From NCBI RefSeq assembly GCF_963662755.1, contig NZ_OY759725.1, forward strand, positions 1,873,781 to 1,937,780: DNA of 64,000 nucleotides, read 5' to 3'. The notes under the pieces are model-generated. The model was not told the origin of the DNA, ran no database searches, and worked only from the letters and a program-made list of their open reading frames with translations. This DNA is from an uncultured Sulfurimonas sp. GTDB taxonomy: Bacteria > Campylobacterota > Campylobacteria > Campylobacterales > Sulfurimonadaceae. This document shows positions 54,866 to 64,000 of the stretch, piece after piece; the first letter of the stretch is position 1; every line of letters starts with the position of its first letter. A program made the position numbers and the translations under genes.

Positions 54866-56001
54866 TTGTTACCTTTACTCTGGACTTTTGTCCAATCAAA
54901 ATATTTTAAATTTGCATTTGCAATCACTCCAACACCTTCGCTTCGACCTATAAAACCAAGCTTTTCAGTTGTTGTAGCTTTTATGTTTACTCGTGAACTT
55001 TCACATCTTAAAATTTCTGCAAGTGTTTTTCTCATTTGCAGTTTATACTTACCAATTCTCGGCGTTTGTGCTGCTATAGTTAAATCAATATTTATTATAA
55101 CAAAACCAAAGTTATATATTTTTTTAACTACTCTTTGGAGTAATATTTTTGAGTCTATATCTTTAAACTCATCACTACTATCAGGAAACATATCTCCTAT
55201 ATCACCCATACCACACGCGCCTAAAAGAGCGTCTATTAGAGCATGAATAGCCACATCTCCATCACTATGAGCTTTAAATCCAAAGGTGGAGTCAATTTTA
55301 ACGCCACCTAAATACATCTCTTTATTTTCATCAAAAGCATGAACATCAAAGCCTGTTCCGCTAAGTATATCACTAGATGCAGGAGATAAACAAGAAAGAG
55401 AGTTTAAATCACTTGTAAAAGTAATTTTATTTGCTTCACTCTCTCCTAGTATAAACTCTCTTGTTCCACCATTTGCAACAATAGCACTACTCTCATCTGT
55501 GTACTCAATATCGGTATTTAATGCCTCTTTCAGAATAGATGTGCGAGAGAGTTGAGGAGTTTGAATCCTTTTGACCTTATCTCTATCTATTGTAGTGTTC
55601 TCATATACAACAGTATCACTGACTTTTAGATATGGAACTATACAATCAGCTTCGCCTTTTTTTGAGATGATTTTTTTTAAAAAATCTTCGCTAATGCAAG
55701 ATCTTGCTATATCACTAACAAGCACAAACTCACTATCAACTTTTACTAAGGCATTTTTTAAAGAACCTTGTCTTGTGTTAGAACCTTCTACAAATGTAAA
55801 AGAATCATATGTTTTCATAAAGTTAATATCTTCACTTGATGAAGTAATAATAACTTTAGTAAAAAGTTTAGTTTCTACACACTTTCGAGCTACATATTGC
55901 CATAAAGGTTCATGCCCGACACGAAGCCACTGCTTCTTTACATCGCTAAGAAAGCGACTAGAACTACCAGCAGCAAGTAAAATAAGTGTAATATCAGCCA
56001 A
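54862..56001 (-). CDS. ispDF: Bifunctional IspD-IspF enzyme of the MEP isoprenoid pathway
   Basis: A 379-residue fusion typical of Campylobacterota. The N-terminal IspD domain (ITLILLAAGSSSRF; IQTPQLSRTSIL) makes CDP-methylerythritol. The C-terminal IspF domain (from ~215: GTGFDVHAF; KAHSDGDVAIHALIDALLGACGMGDIG) makes the cyclodiphosphate and has its zinc Asp/His motifs intact. The start is TTG at 56001 with AGGAG 5 bases upstream. First gene of the block; a TATAAT lies at 56033-56038. Confidence 0.95.
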   Translation of the reverse strand: MADITLILLAAGSSSRFLSDVKKQWLRVGHEPLWQYVARKCVETKLFTKVIITSSSEDINFMKTYDSFTFVEGSNTRQGSLKNALVKVDSEFVLVSDIARSCISEDFLKKIISKKGEADCIVPYLKVSDTVVYENTTIDRDKVKRIQTPQLSRTSILKEALNTDIEYTDESSAIVANGGTREFILGESEANKITFTSDLNSLSCLSPASSDILSGTGFDVHAFDENKEMYLGGVKIDSTFGFKAHSDGDVAIHALIDALLGACGMGDIGDMFPDSSDEFKDIDSKILLQRVVKKIYNFGFVIINIDLTIAAQTPRIGKYKLQMRKTLAEILRCESSRVNIKATTTEKLGFIGRSEGVGVIANANLKYFDWTKVQSKGNN

Positions 56002-56032
56002 ATATACTCCTGTTTTGAAAAAGTGTTACGAA

Positions 56033-56038
56033 ATTATA
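56033..56038 (-). promoter_or_regulatory. Putative -10 for the ispDF operon
   Basis: Minus-strand TATAAT in extended context GTGTATAATTTCG, ~32 bases before the ispDF start. No -35 is visible. The remaining gap to thiC (to 56261) holds AT-rich DNA without a recognisable TPP riboswitch or gene; only a GAGGAG ribosome site for thiC is clear. Confidence 0.5.
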
Positions 56039-56216
56039 CACTCAAAAAGCTTTTTTTTCTCTTGACTTTGTAATTTCACTCTATATTATGCTTTGAAATT
56101 TTTTTTTCTTGAACTGCTTAATGCTACATTAATTTTATTTGATTATATTTCCACATACTAATAAATAAGTAAGCAAAAAAGAGCTGTTGTTGATTTAACT
56201 AAATTTAACAAGTTGA

Positions 56217-57647
<1,431 letters not shown>

Positions 57648-57663
57648 CATGAAAAAATGTAAC

Positions 57664-57680
57664 TGGGCACGTAGTGCCCA
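57664..57680 (+). terminator. Hairpin after thiC
   Basis: TGGGCAC / GTGCCCA with a 3-base loop, 16 bases past the thiC stop. The T-run (GTTTTTA) comes ~13 bases later, so intrinsic termination is possible but not textbook. Confidence 0.4.
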
Positions 57681-57722
57681 TGATTACGTAGTTTTTACAG
57701 CTTAAAAATAGTAGTTATTGAT

Positions 57723-57743
57723 ATAAGACAATTTTTGTCTTAT
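57723..57743 (+). terminator. Second hairpin in the thiC-mrp gap
   Basis: Perfect 9-bp stem ATAAGACAA / TTGTCTTAT with a 3-base loop, 45 bases before the mrp start. It may be a back-up terminator or a feature of the mrp promoter, as TATGCTATAG follows closely. No gene in this 141-base gap. Confidence 0.4.
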
Positions 57744-57788
57744 TTAGATATGCTATAGTTTCAAAATTAATAAAAGGAAATATTAAAA

Positions 57789-58895
57789 ATGACTAATGAA
57801 ATTGTAAATTCAGCACTTTCAAAAGTTATGTATCCTGGCTTTACTAAGGATATTGTAACTTTTGGTTTTGTTAATAGTATAAAAATTAATGGAACTGATG
57901 TAAGTTTCAATGTAGAGATAACATCAAGCGCTCCTGAAGTTGCACAGCAAATTACAGATGATGCAACAAAAGAGTTAAAAGCTGTTGGTGCTTCAAATGT
58001 TGTTTGTAACATCAATGCTCCAAAGATGCCAGAAGCTCCAAAAGTAAAAAGCAAAAATATAGCTCCACAAGTAAAAAACTTTTTGATGGTAAGTTCAGGT
58101 AAAGGTGGAGTTGGTAAATCAACTACATCTGTAAATATTGCTATTGCTCTTGCAGCACAAGGTAAAAAAGTAGGTCTATTAGATGCAGATATCTATGGTC
58201 CAAATATTCCTCGTATGATGGGTATAGCAGATAAAAGACCAGAAGTTGATGGAAATAAAGTTCTTCCAATCAAGGCTTATGGTATTGAAGTAATGTCTAT
58301 GGGTTCACTTATGGAAGAGGGTCAGTCACTTATGTGGCGTGGTGCTATGATTATGAAGGCAATTGAGCAATTTTTAAGAGACATTTTATGGTCAGAACTT
58401 GATGTATTAGTTATAGATATGCCTCCAGGAACTGGTGATGCTCAACTTACTTTGGCTCAAAGTGTACCAGTTACAGCGGGTCTTACAGTTACAACTCCTC
58501 AGGCAGTTTCTATTGATGATTCACGTCGTTCACTAGATATGTTCAAAAAATTAAATATTCCAATCGCTGGAATTGTTGAAAATATGAGTGGATTTATTGC
58601 GCCAGATACTGGTGTAGAATATGATATTTTTGGTAAAGGAACATCTCAGCCTATGGCAGATGAATTTGACACTAAAATTATTGCAGAGATTCCAATTGAG
58701 CCATCTATCCGTGAAGGTGGAGATACAGGTCAGCCAATAACTTTTGTTGCTCCAACTTCAGAGAGTGCTAAACGTTATGCAACTGCAGCTGAATCAATCT
58801 GGGCTACTATTGAAGCTGTTAATGCAGCTGGTGGTGCTTCAAATGAGTCAGTACAACCGACAACACCTCCAGGAGTTAGTGCTTGCTCTATGTAG
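57789..58895 (+). CDS. mrp: Mrp/ApbC-family iron-sulfur carrier ATPase
   Basis: A 368-residue P-loop ATPase that loads Fe-S clusters onto client enzymes. The N-terminal MIP18/DUF59 domain (~1-80) is followed by the deviant Walker A GKGGVGKSTT (104-113), LDADIYGPNIPRMMG and DMPPGTGDAQL. The cluster-binding CxxC that normally follows ENMS is missing: residues 271 and 274 are Ala and Thr (FIAPDTG). Cysteines elsewhere (V-C73; ...ACSM at the end) could compensate. Its neighbour thiC is an Fe-S enzyme and a plausible client. Confidence 0.9.
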   Translation: MTNEIVNSALSKVMYPGFTKDIVTFGFVNSIKINGTDVSFNVEITSSAPEVAQQITDDATKELKAVGASNVVCNINAPKMPEAPKVKSKNIAPQVKNFLMVSSGKGGVGKSTTSVNIAIALAAQGKKVGLLDADIYGPNIPRMMGIADKRPEVDGNKVLPIKAYGIEVMSMGSLMEEGQSLMWRGAMIMKAIEQFLRDILWSELDVLVIDMPPGTGDAQLTLAQSVPVTAGLTVTTPQAVSIDDSRRSLDMFKKLNIPIAGIVENMSGFIAPDTGVEYDIFGKGTSQPMADEFDTKIIAEIPIEPSIREGGDTGQPITFVAPTSESAKRYATAAESIWATIEAVNAAGGASNESVQPTTPPGVSACSM

Positions 58896-58920
58896 AGTGA
58901 GTTTTACTTCACGAAATTTA

Positions 58921-58949
58921 AATAGCAATGCATTTACTGTGTTGCTATT
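58921..58949. terminator. Bidirectional terminator between mrp and the sensor cyclase
   Basis: AATAGCAA / TTGCTATT, an 8-bp stem with a 13-base loop, between convergent genes. A-rich sequence precedes and TTTTGACTTTT follows, so it could serve both strands. The arms resemble those of the hairpin at 52109-52133. Confidence 0.65.
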
Positions 58950-58960
58950 TTGACTTTTAA

Positions 58961-60814
58961 CTAACGTAAGTCTTCGCTTTCTGCCATTTCTTTTTCATAA
59001 TGAACTATCTTATTTCTTCCAGTAGTTTTTGCAACATATAAAGCTGTATCTGCAAACTTAATACATTTCCAGATAGTGTCTCCATCTTGAGGAAATTTAG
59101 ATATACCTATGCTCATAGTTTTTTTCATTATTTCGCCATTGCCAACATTAAACTCTAGTTCAGCAAATGCTGAATGTATGCTTTGCGCAACTTTTTGCGT
59201 TCCTTCATCACTAGCATTGTGAAGCATAACAACAAACTCTTCTCCTCCGTATCTTATAGCAAGATCAGATTCACGTATATTATCTTTTAGCACTTTACCT
59301 ATTTCAACAATTACTTTGTCTCCTACATCATGCCCATAAGTATCATTGACTTTTTTAAAGAAGTCAACATCAAGCATCATTACAGAATAACTCTCTTTTG
59401 ATCTACTAGCTTGGTGCATTATTTTATCTATAACTTCTTCTAAAAATCTTCTATTATATAGACCTGTCATAGCATCTCTTAGTGAAGTGTCTTTTAGTTT
59501 TTCCATCAGTATTTGACTCTCAATTACAGGTTTTGCAGCCTCAAAATAGTGTTTAATACTCGTGATATGTGAAGTTATTTCTTCGATCTCATTTTCATTT
59601 TCTCCGGTTATAGAGATAATTAAAGATACATCATTATTGATGCTAAATGGAATACATACATAATTTTGTTTTTGTGATAAACATGAATGACAAAGATTTG
59701 GAAATTCGCTAGAGATAGTTACACTTTTTGTTCTATATGCTCTACAGTTCATTGAATCTTTGTTTGCTATCTCTTTACATACAAGTGCTTTTTTATCTGT
59801 TGAGAAATATAGTTTTCTCTCATGAGTAAGATTGCTAACTTCATACAAAGCAAAACTATTAAGATCATATTTTAGTTTTAGTATATCTGTTATTCTTGTA
59901 TAAACTTCTGCTTTAGACGCATCTAGCTCTATAGTCTTTTTAAATTTATATACATCAGATAGCTCGTTTATGATAGTTTTAGCTTCATGTAGTGGGTCTG
60001 AAGATGAAACACTACCTTGAGGTATAAATGTTGCAAGGTTGTATTTTATATCTCCAAAAGTCTCTTGCATCTTAGAAAATAGTGTGTTCATCTGCTCTAC
60101 AATACTCTTTGCATCTCCACTAACTGTAGTATGAAAGTTATGGGTAAAGTCTCCACTATATGCCTTTTTGATACCATTTTTTAGATTGGAAAATAGTTTC
60201 ATATATGGAGTGACATAGTGGTTTAGCAAAAGAAGAACAATAATTAAAAAGAGCATATTTATACCAAATATTTTTAAGATGGTAAATAAACCGCTCATTC
60301 TCATATCACTTATATCAAACTCCATGCTTATTGCACCAAGAGTATCGCCTCTTTGTACATTGTGACAACTTAAACAGTTAGTATCACCACCATTAACAGT
60401 TGCTTTATAAGGTATAGTTACTCTAAGGGTGATGTTATTTGAATCTTCAAGGATTTCTTTAACTGATTCTCCAGTGTCAAGCACCTGTTCGTCAATAGCA
60501 TCTCTTATGGTTTCATTATTTAAACCAGGTCCATATTGATTTATTATATTTTCACTTCTAACAAGCCATAGAGATTTTACCGCGTTATTGTTAGCAGAGA
60601 TTTGATTTAAAAAGTACTCTCTTTTATCCATAACACCATTAACCATATGCGAAGTTAAACCATCTTTTACGATTGTTGCAGTCATCTTTGCCTTGTCTAT
60701 GGCACTATTTATACTGTATTCTCTAAAGTTTAACGATACGTTTATAATAGTTGCTGTGGTAAGTCCTAGTAGCATAATAGCTACTATGAAGAGAAGTTTT
60801 GATTTGCTTGTCAT
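58961..60814 (-). CDS. Periplasmic heme-type sensor diguanylate cyclase
   Basis: A 617-residue membrane sensor. A first helix (~7-25) precedes a periplasmic domain with a c-type heme motif C147-x2-C150-H151 (TNCLSCH); a second helix lies at ~174-197. A HAMP linker, a cytoplasmic GAF-like domain with FPNLCHSC and C-I-P-F motifs, and a GGDEF domain follow, with active site RYGGEEF and I-site RESD. It is likely to make c-di-GMP in response to redox, gas or small ligands at the heme. The gene is solitary and convergent with mrp. Confidence 0.9.
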   Translation of the reverse strand: MTSKSKLLFIVAIMLLGLTTATIINVSLNFREYSINSAIDKAKMTATIVKDGLTSHMVNGVMDKREYFLNQISANNNAVKSLWLVRSENIINQYGPGLNNETIRDAIDEQVLDTGESVKEILEDSNNITLRVTIPYKATVNGGDTNCLSCHNVQRGDTLGAISMEFDISDMRMSGLFTILKIFGINMLFLIIVLLLLNHYVTPYMKLFSNLKNGIKKAYSGDFTHNFHTTVSGDAKSIVEQMNTLFSKMQETFGDIKYNLATFIPQGSVSSSDPLHEAKTIINELSDVYKFKKTIELDASKAEVYTRITDILKLKYDLNSFALYEVSNLTHERKLYFSTDKKALVCKEIANKDSMNCRAYRTKSVTISSEFPNLCHSCLSQKQNYVCIPFSINNDVSLIISITGENENEIEEITSHITSIKHYFEAAKPVIESQILMEKLKDTSLRDAMTGLYNRRFLEEVIDKIMHQASRSKESYSVMMLDVDFFKKVNDTYGHDVGDKVIVEIGKVLKDNIRESDLAIRYGGEEFVVMLHNASDEGTQKVAQSIHSAFAELEFNVGNGEIMKKTMSIGISKFPQDGDTIWKCIKFADTALYVAKTTGRNKIVHYEKEMAESEDLR

Positions 60815-60881
60815 AGATAATCACTTATATTAAATTAAGTTATAGTTTGAAGATAATATCTAATATTAAATAAATACTTTA

Positions 60882-60909
60882 TTAAAATGTCAAAAAATGA
60901 CCATTTTAA
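60882..60909 (-). terminator. Hairpin after glmS
   Basis: TTAAAATGTCA pairs with TGACCATTTTAA (one bulged base) directly after the glmS stop on the minus strand. T-rich flanks are modest. Likely glmS terminator. Confidence 0.5.
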
Positions 60910-60911
60910 TT

Positions 60912-62726
60912 TTACTCAACTGTTACACTTTTTGCTAAGTTTCTTGGCATATCTACATCATTTCCAAGACGTATAGAGATTTCAAGTGAAAGAAGTTGAA
61001 CTACAACCATCATTTCAAAAAATTCCAACATATAATCTTTGCATTTAGAAATTTGTACAAAATCATCAGCTTTGTCAAACTCTATAGAACTAATCGCACA
61101 AATAGTAGAATCTCTTGCACTTAACTCTTCTACATTACTTTTTGATTTTTCATAATGCAGATGCTCTGGAAGTAAGGCTATTGTAAAGAGTTCAGGATCA
61201 GCTAAAGCAATAGGTCCATGTTTCATCTCTCCACTTGGATAACCCTCAGCATGTAGATAAGAAATCTCTTTGAGTTTGAGCGCACCTTCTAAGGCTAGAG
61301 GGTAAAATATATCTCTACCTATAAAGAAAAAACCATGACCATGAAGATATCTTTTAGATAATCTTTTTAATCTCTCATGCATCTCATCAGTTACTTTTAC
61401 AACTGTTGGAACTTCACGAAGGAGTGTGATTTGTCTAGCAATCTCTTCTTGTTTTAGTGAATTACGAATTTTTGCAATATATAAGCTAAGCATCCAAAAT
61501 ATTGTAACTTGAGTGGCAAACGCTTTTGTAGAAGCTACACCTTTTTCTATTCCCGCGCGTGTAAGAATTGTTGCATCTGCTAATCTAACCATTGAAGAGT
61601 TGTCAACATTACATATCACTAAAGTTTTGAGTCCTGCACTTTTGGCCATTTTCAAAGTCTCTAAAGTGTCTGCTGTTTCCCCACTTTGTGAGATTACAAT
61701 AAACAAAGTGTCCTTGTTCATGATTGGTTCTCTATATCTAAACTCACTTGCGATTTCTACTGAAGTTCTGATTTTAGAGTATCTCTCAAAAAGGTAAGAT
61801 GCACTAAGTGCGGAGTGGTAAGAAGTTCCACAAGCACAAAGTTTTATCTCATTTATTCCATCAAAAAGAGTTTTGTCAAGCTCATCAAATACAATCTCAT
61901 TTTCGCTTAGTCTTCCCATTAGTGTGTCTGCAATTACATGACTTTGTTCATAAATCTCTTTTTCCATAAAGAAACGATAGCCATCTTTTTGAGCTGAAAG
62001 TTTGTTTTGAGATAATTTTTGAAAAATAGCATTTTTCTTATTTGCATCTTTGTCAAAAATAGAGATTTGATTTGAGCTTGCAAAACCGTAATCTCCATCT
62101 TCAAAGTAGTTAACCTCAGTTGCATGACCTATGAGTGGAGTATCAGAAGATGCAAAGTACTTTTCACAACTAGCATCTATGCCCACAAGCATAGGTGAGC
62201 CATGTTTTGCAAAAAATATAGTATCTGGTTGGGATTTCGTAGTTAATAAAATTGCGTAAGCGCCTTCGAGTTCACCAATAGTTTTCTCAAATGCTTCAAA
62301 GGCGCTTTTAGTGTTTTTTAAGTTTTTTTCAAACTGATGAACTATTACTTCTGTGTCTGTTTGACTTAAAAATTTAACCCCACCACTTAACAATTCTTTT
62401 TTGAGTAAAGCGTAGTTTTCTATGATGCCATTGTGAACAACATAAGAACTTTCGCCAAGATGTGGATGTGCATTGAGTTCGGTTGGTTTACCGTGTGTAG
62501 CCCAGCGAGTATGACCGATGCCAACGGCAAATCCCTCAGTAATAAAATCTTTAGTCTTTTCTTCTAAGTTTATAAGCTTACCTATAGCTTTGTAGTTTGA
62601 AAATTGACCATTTTGCAAAACCGCAATACCAGCTGAATCATAACCTCTGTACTCTAACTCTTTGAGTCCATCGAGTAAAATTTGTTTAGTGTCTTTTTTG
62701 CCTATGTATCCAACAATTCCACACAT
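60912..62726 (-). CDS. glmS: Glutamine-fructose-6-phosphate aminotransferase
   Basis: A 604-residue enzyme making glucosamine-6-phosphate, the entry to UDP-GlcNAc and thus to all the sugar pathways in this window. The N-terminal glutaminase domain (catalytic C2 in MCGIVGYIGKKD; HTRWATHGKPT; SDTPLIGHA) is followed by two SIS domains (CGTSYHSALSA; ISQSGETADTL) and the C-terminal DMPRNLAKSVTVE. All key motifs are intact. The 67-base upstream gap has no room for a glmS ribozyme and shows none. Confidence 0.97.
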   Translation of the reverse strand: MCGIVGYIGKKDTKQILLDGLKELEYRGYDSAGIAVLQNGQFSNYKAIGKLINLEEKTKDFITEGFAVGIGHTRWATHGKPTELNAHPHLGESSYVVHNGIIENYALLKKELLSGGVKFLSQTDTEVIVHQFEKNLKNTKSAFEAFEKTIGELEGAYAILLTTKSQPDTIFFAKHGSPMLVGIDASCEKYFASSDTPLIGHATEVNYFEDGDYGFASSNQISIFDKDANKKNAIFQKLSQNKLSAQKDGYRFFMEKEIYEQSHVIADTLMGRLSENEIVFDELDKTLFDGINEIKLCACGTSYHSALSASYLFERYSKIRTSVEIASEFRYREPIMNKDTLFIVISQSGETADTLETLKMAKSAGLKTLVICNVDNSSMVRLADATILTRAGIEKGVASTKAFATQVTIFWMLSLYIAKIRNSLKQEEIARQITLLREVPTVVKVTDEMHERLKRLSKRYLHGHGFFFIGRDIFYPLALEGALKLKEISYLHAEGYPSGEMKHGPIALADPELFTIALLPEHLHYEKSKSNVEELSARDSTICAISSIEFDKADDFVQISKCKDYMLEFFEMMVVVQLLSLEISIRLGNDVDMPRNLAKSVTVE

Positions 62727-62793
62727 CTTATTTTTCCTTCTATCTTTAGTATTATTTCAAAAAACAAGTTTTTCTAAAGAAACATCGCTTTGC

Positions 62794-64000
62794 TCATTTT
62801 GGTGTAGAAATGAGTAATGCATAAATTTTTTCGACATTATTGCATATATCGTTTTGTTTTTCCATTAAGAAGCTATCTCGAACTTTATGTTTTGTAGAGT
62901 GGATTTTTGCACTTACAATATTAATGCCAAGAGTTTCAAAACACTCCATTATATAGGCTAAAAGTCCTATTTGGTTTTTCGTATTTATACTTATTTCTGC
63001 ATGAGTTAATGAGTGTTCTGTATCTATAACTATTTCATCTCTATTTATATTTACTTCTTTCATGGCTATATGTTTGCTCATATCAAAAGCATTTTCTACT
63101 ATATCTTGAACTTCTCTAAGTTCATATCCTTCTACATTTTTAATGAACTCTATTTTAAAATATTTTATACCATCAAAAAGAGTAAATATCTCCATAGATG
63201 CAACATCTAAATGACTTAATTTTGCTAAGAGGTAACCAACATTAAGAGGAACTCTCCTGTATATTTCTATGCTTAAAGAGCCATTTGAATCTATGTTGAA
63301 GTCATAGTTCTTTGTCTCTTTAGCTCTTTTAGCAATATTTATGATGTCTAATGGAGTATGTTTAAAAAAGAAAAGATTTGACTCAACATGAAGAAGTTTT
63401 GTTTGTAAAGTTTTTGCAAGCGCTTTAAAAGCTTCAGAATTTGCTACACGCTTTTCAATAGTTAATCTTTTTGAAGCATCTGTTATTCTGTTGCTATTTT
63501 GAGAAACTTCTAAGGCACTTAAGTATAAATCATGTAAAAGTTTTGCGTTAAAGGCGTTATAAGTATTTCCACCGACACCAACAATATCTGCATAAGTTAA
63601 GATATAAAGTAATTTTAAATTTTTTGTATCTTTGATGTTTGACATAAACTTATATAGAGTTTTTTCATTGTGAATATTTTCTTTAAAAGCTACATTGCTC
63701 ATTAAAATATGATGTTTTATAAGAGTAACCGCTCTTTCTATAAGCTCTTCATTTAAGTTTAATCTATTTGCAAATGGAACTATGAGTTTAGCCCCAACTT
63801 CACTATGATCTTGTTTTCTTCCTTTTCCAGTATCATGAAAAAGTACGACTATTTTAAGTAAAAGTTTTTCTTCACTATTTAATTCATCATGAAGTTTTTG
63901 AATAAAAGGTTCTTTAATGTTTTCAAGTGCTTCTATACATTTTATGGAGTGAAAATCAACAGGGTATTGATGATATCCATCAAACTGTGGTAGATGCAAA
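62794..64000 (-). CDS. glnD: PII uridylyltransferase GlnD, C-terminal part (start outside window)
   Basis: The visible ~401 residues comprise the uridylyl-removing HD domain (YPVDFHSIKCIEAL; LFHDTGKGRKQDHSEVG) and two C-terminal ACT domains, the second with HAEISINTKNQIGLLAYIMECF. The N-terminal nucleotidyltransferase domain lies beyond the window. GlnD adds or removes UMP on PII according to glutamine. The frame is open to the window edge; TTG at 63999 is not a real start. It ends 67 bases before glmS on the same strand. Confidence 0.9.
   Translation of the reverse strand, partial: LHLPQFDGYHQYPVDFHSIKCIEALENIKEPFIQKLHDELNSEEKLLLKIVVLFHDTGKGRKQDHSEVGAKLIVPFANRLNLNEELIERAVTLIKHHILMSNVAFKENIHNEKTLYKFMSNIKDTKNLKLLYILTYADIVGVGGNTYNAFNAKLLHDLYLSALEVSQNSNRITDASKRLTIEKRVANSEAFKALAKTLQTKLLHVESNLFFFKHTPLDIINIAKRAKETKNYDFNIDSNGSLSIEIYRRVPLNVGYLLAKLSHLDVASMEIFTLFDGIKYFKIEFIKNVEGYELREVQDIVENAFDMSKHIAMKEVNINRDEIVIDTEHSLTHAEISINTKNQIGLLAYIMECFETLGINIVSAKIHSTKHKVRDSFLMEKQNDICNNVEKIYALLISTPK

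Noticed and set aside
62727..62793. glmS ribozyme
   Set aside because: The gap is only 67 bases and shows no ribozyme core; such ribozymes are a Gram-positive feature.

Overview
The window is about 33% G+C and carries genes typical of a free-living, respiratory Campylobacterota bacterium, most likely a Sulfurimonas-like sulfur oxidiser. The main evidence is the Wolinella-type frdCAB fumarate reductase, the ispDF / HP1021-type regulator / ATP-sulfurylase-like / pgpA block (the order I recall from Campylobacter jejuni), a Campylobacter-style sigma-28 promoter, and abundant diguanylate cyclase and chemoreceptor signalling. The genus is an inference; no rRNA or tRNA gene is visible.

Layout. 1-1.85 kb: the end of pta, and ackA (acetate/acetyl-CoA interconversion). 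1.86-7.2 kb, minus strand: response regulator, TonB-dependent receptor and histidine kinase in overlapping order, followed by a PAS-GGDEF cyclase; this looks like one outer-membrane uptake and sensing unit. 7.3-9.7 kb: a cold-shock protein with a long leader, a gene behind a sigma-28 (FliA) promoter plus a 32-residue membrane peptide, an HExxH SprA-like protein, an S4 RNA-binding protein and a small anchored protein.

9.7-34.4 kb: one uninterrupted minus-strand polysaccharide locus that starts with a MarR-type EPS regulator. It encodes UDP-diacetamido-uronic acid synthesis (wbpA, wbpB, wbpD, wbpE), pseudaminic acid synthesis (pseB, pseC, a PseG-PseH fusion, pseI), and a second nonulosonate-like set (aldo/keto reductase, SpsF cytidylyltransferase fused to a methyltransferase, GSA-type aminotransferase, nitrilase-family amidase). 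Assembly genes follow: Wzx flippase, Wzy-like polymerase, several glycosyltransferases, an acetyltransferase, a carbamoyltransferase and a WecA/WbpL-type initiating transferase. A KilA-N protein sits unexpectedly inside the sugar operon.

34.6-43.7 kb: a DUF445 protein, a three-gene cassette of unknown function running into an orphan RND transporter, a rhodanese, a small unknown protein, a CZB-type chemoreceptor and a CopD-like membrane protein. 43.7-52.1 kb, plus strand: frdCAB, an MscS channel that appears to start at ATT, then a TorD / polyferredoxin / AroE-like / unknown operon suggesting molybdo-enzyme maturation. 52.1-56 kb, minus strand: pgpA, a divergent ATP sulfurylase, the HP1021-type pseudo-receiver regulator and ispDF, with a highly palindromic intergenic element between pgpA and the sulfurylase gene. 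56.3-64 kb: thiC, mrp, a heme-type periplasmic sensor cyclase, glmS and the C-terminal half of glnD.

No CRISPR array, insertion sequence, tRNA or rRNA was seen. No gene-free stretch exceeds 300 bases; the longest gaps (7562-7800, 34365-34590, 52650-52809, 56002-56261) are described below. The least explained parts are the 35.4-37.1 kb cassette, the AroE-like operon, the KilA-N insertion, the SpsF-methyltransferase branch and the palindromic element.
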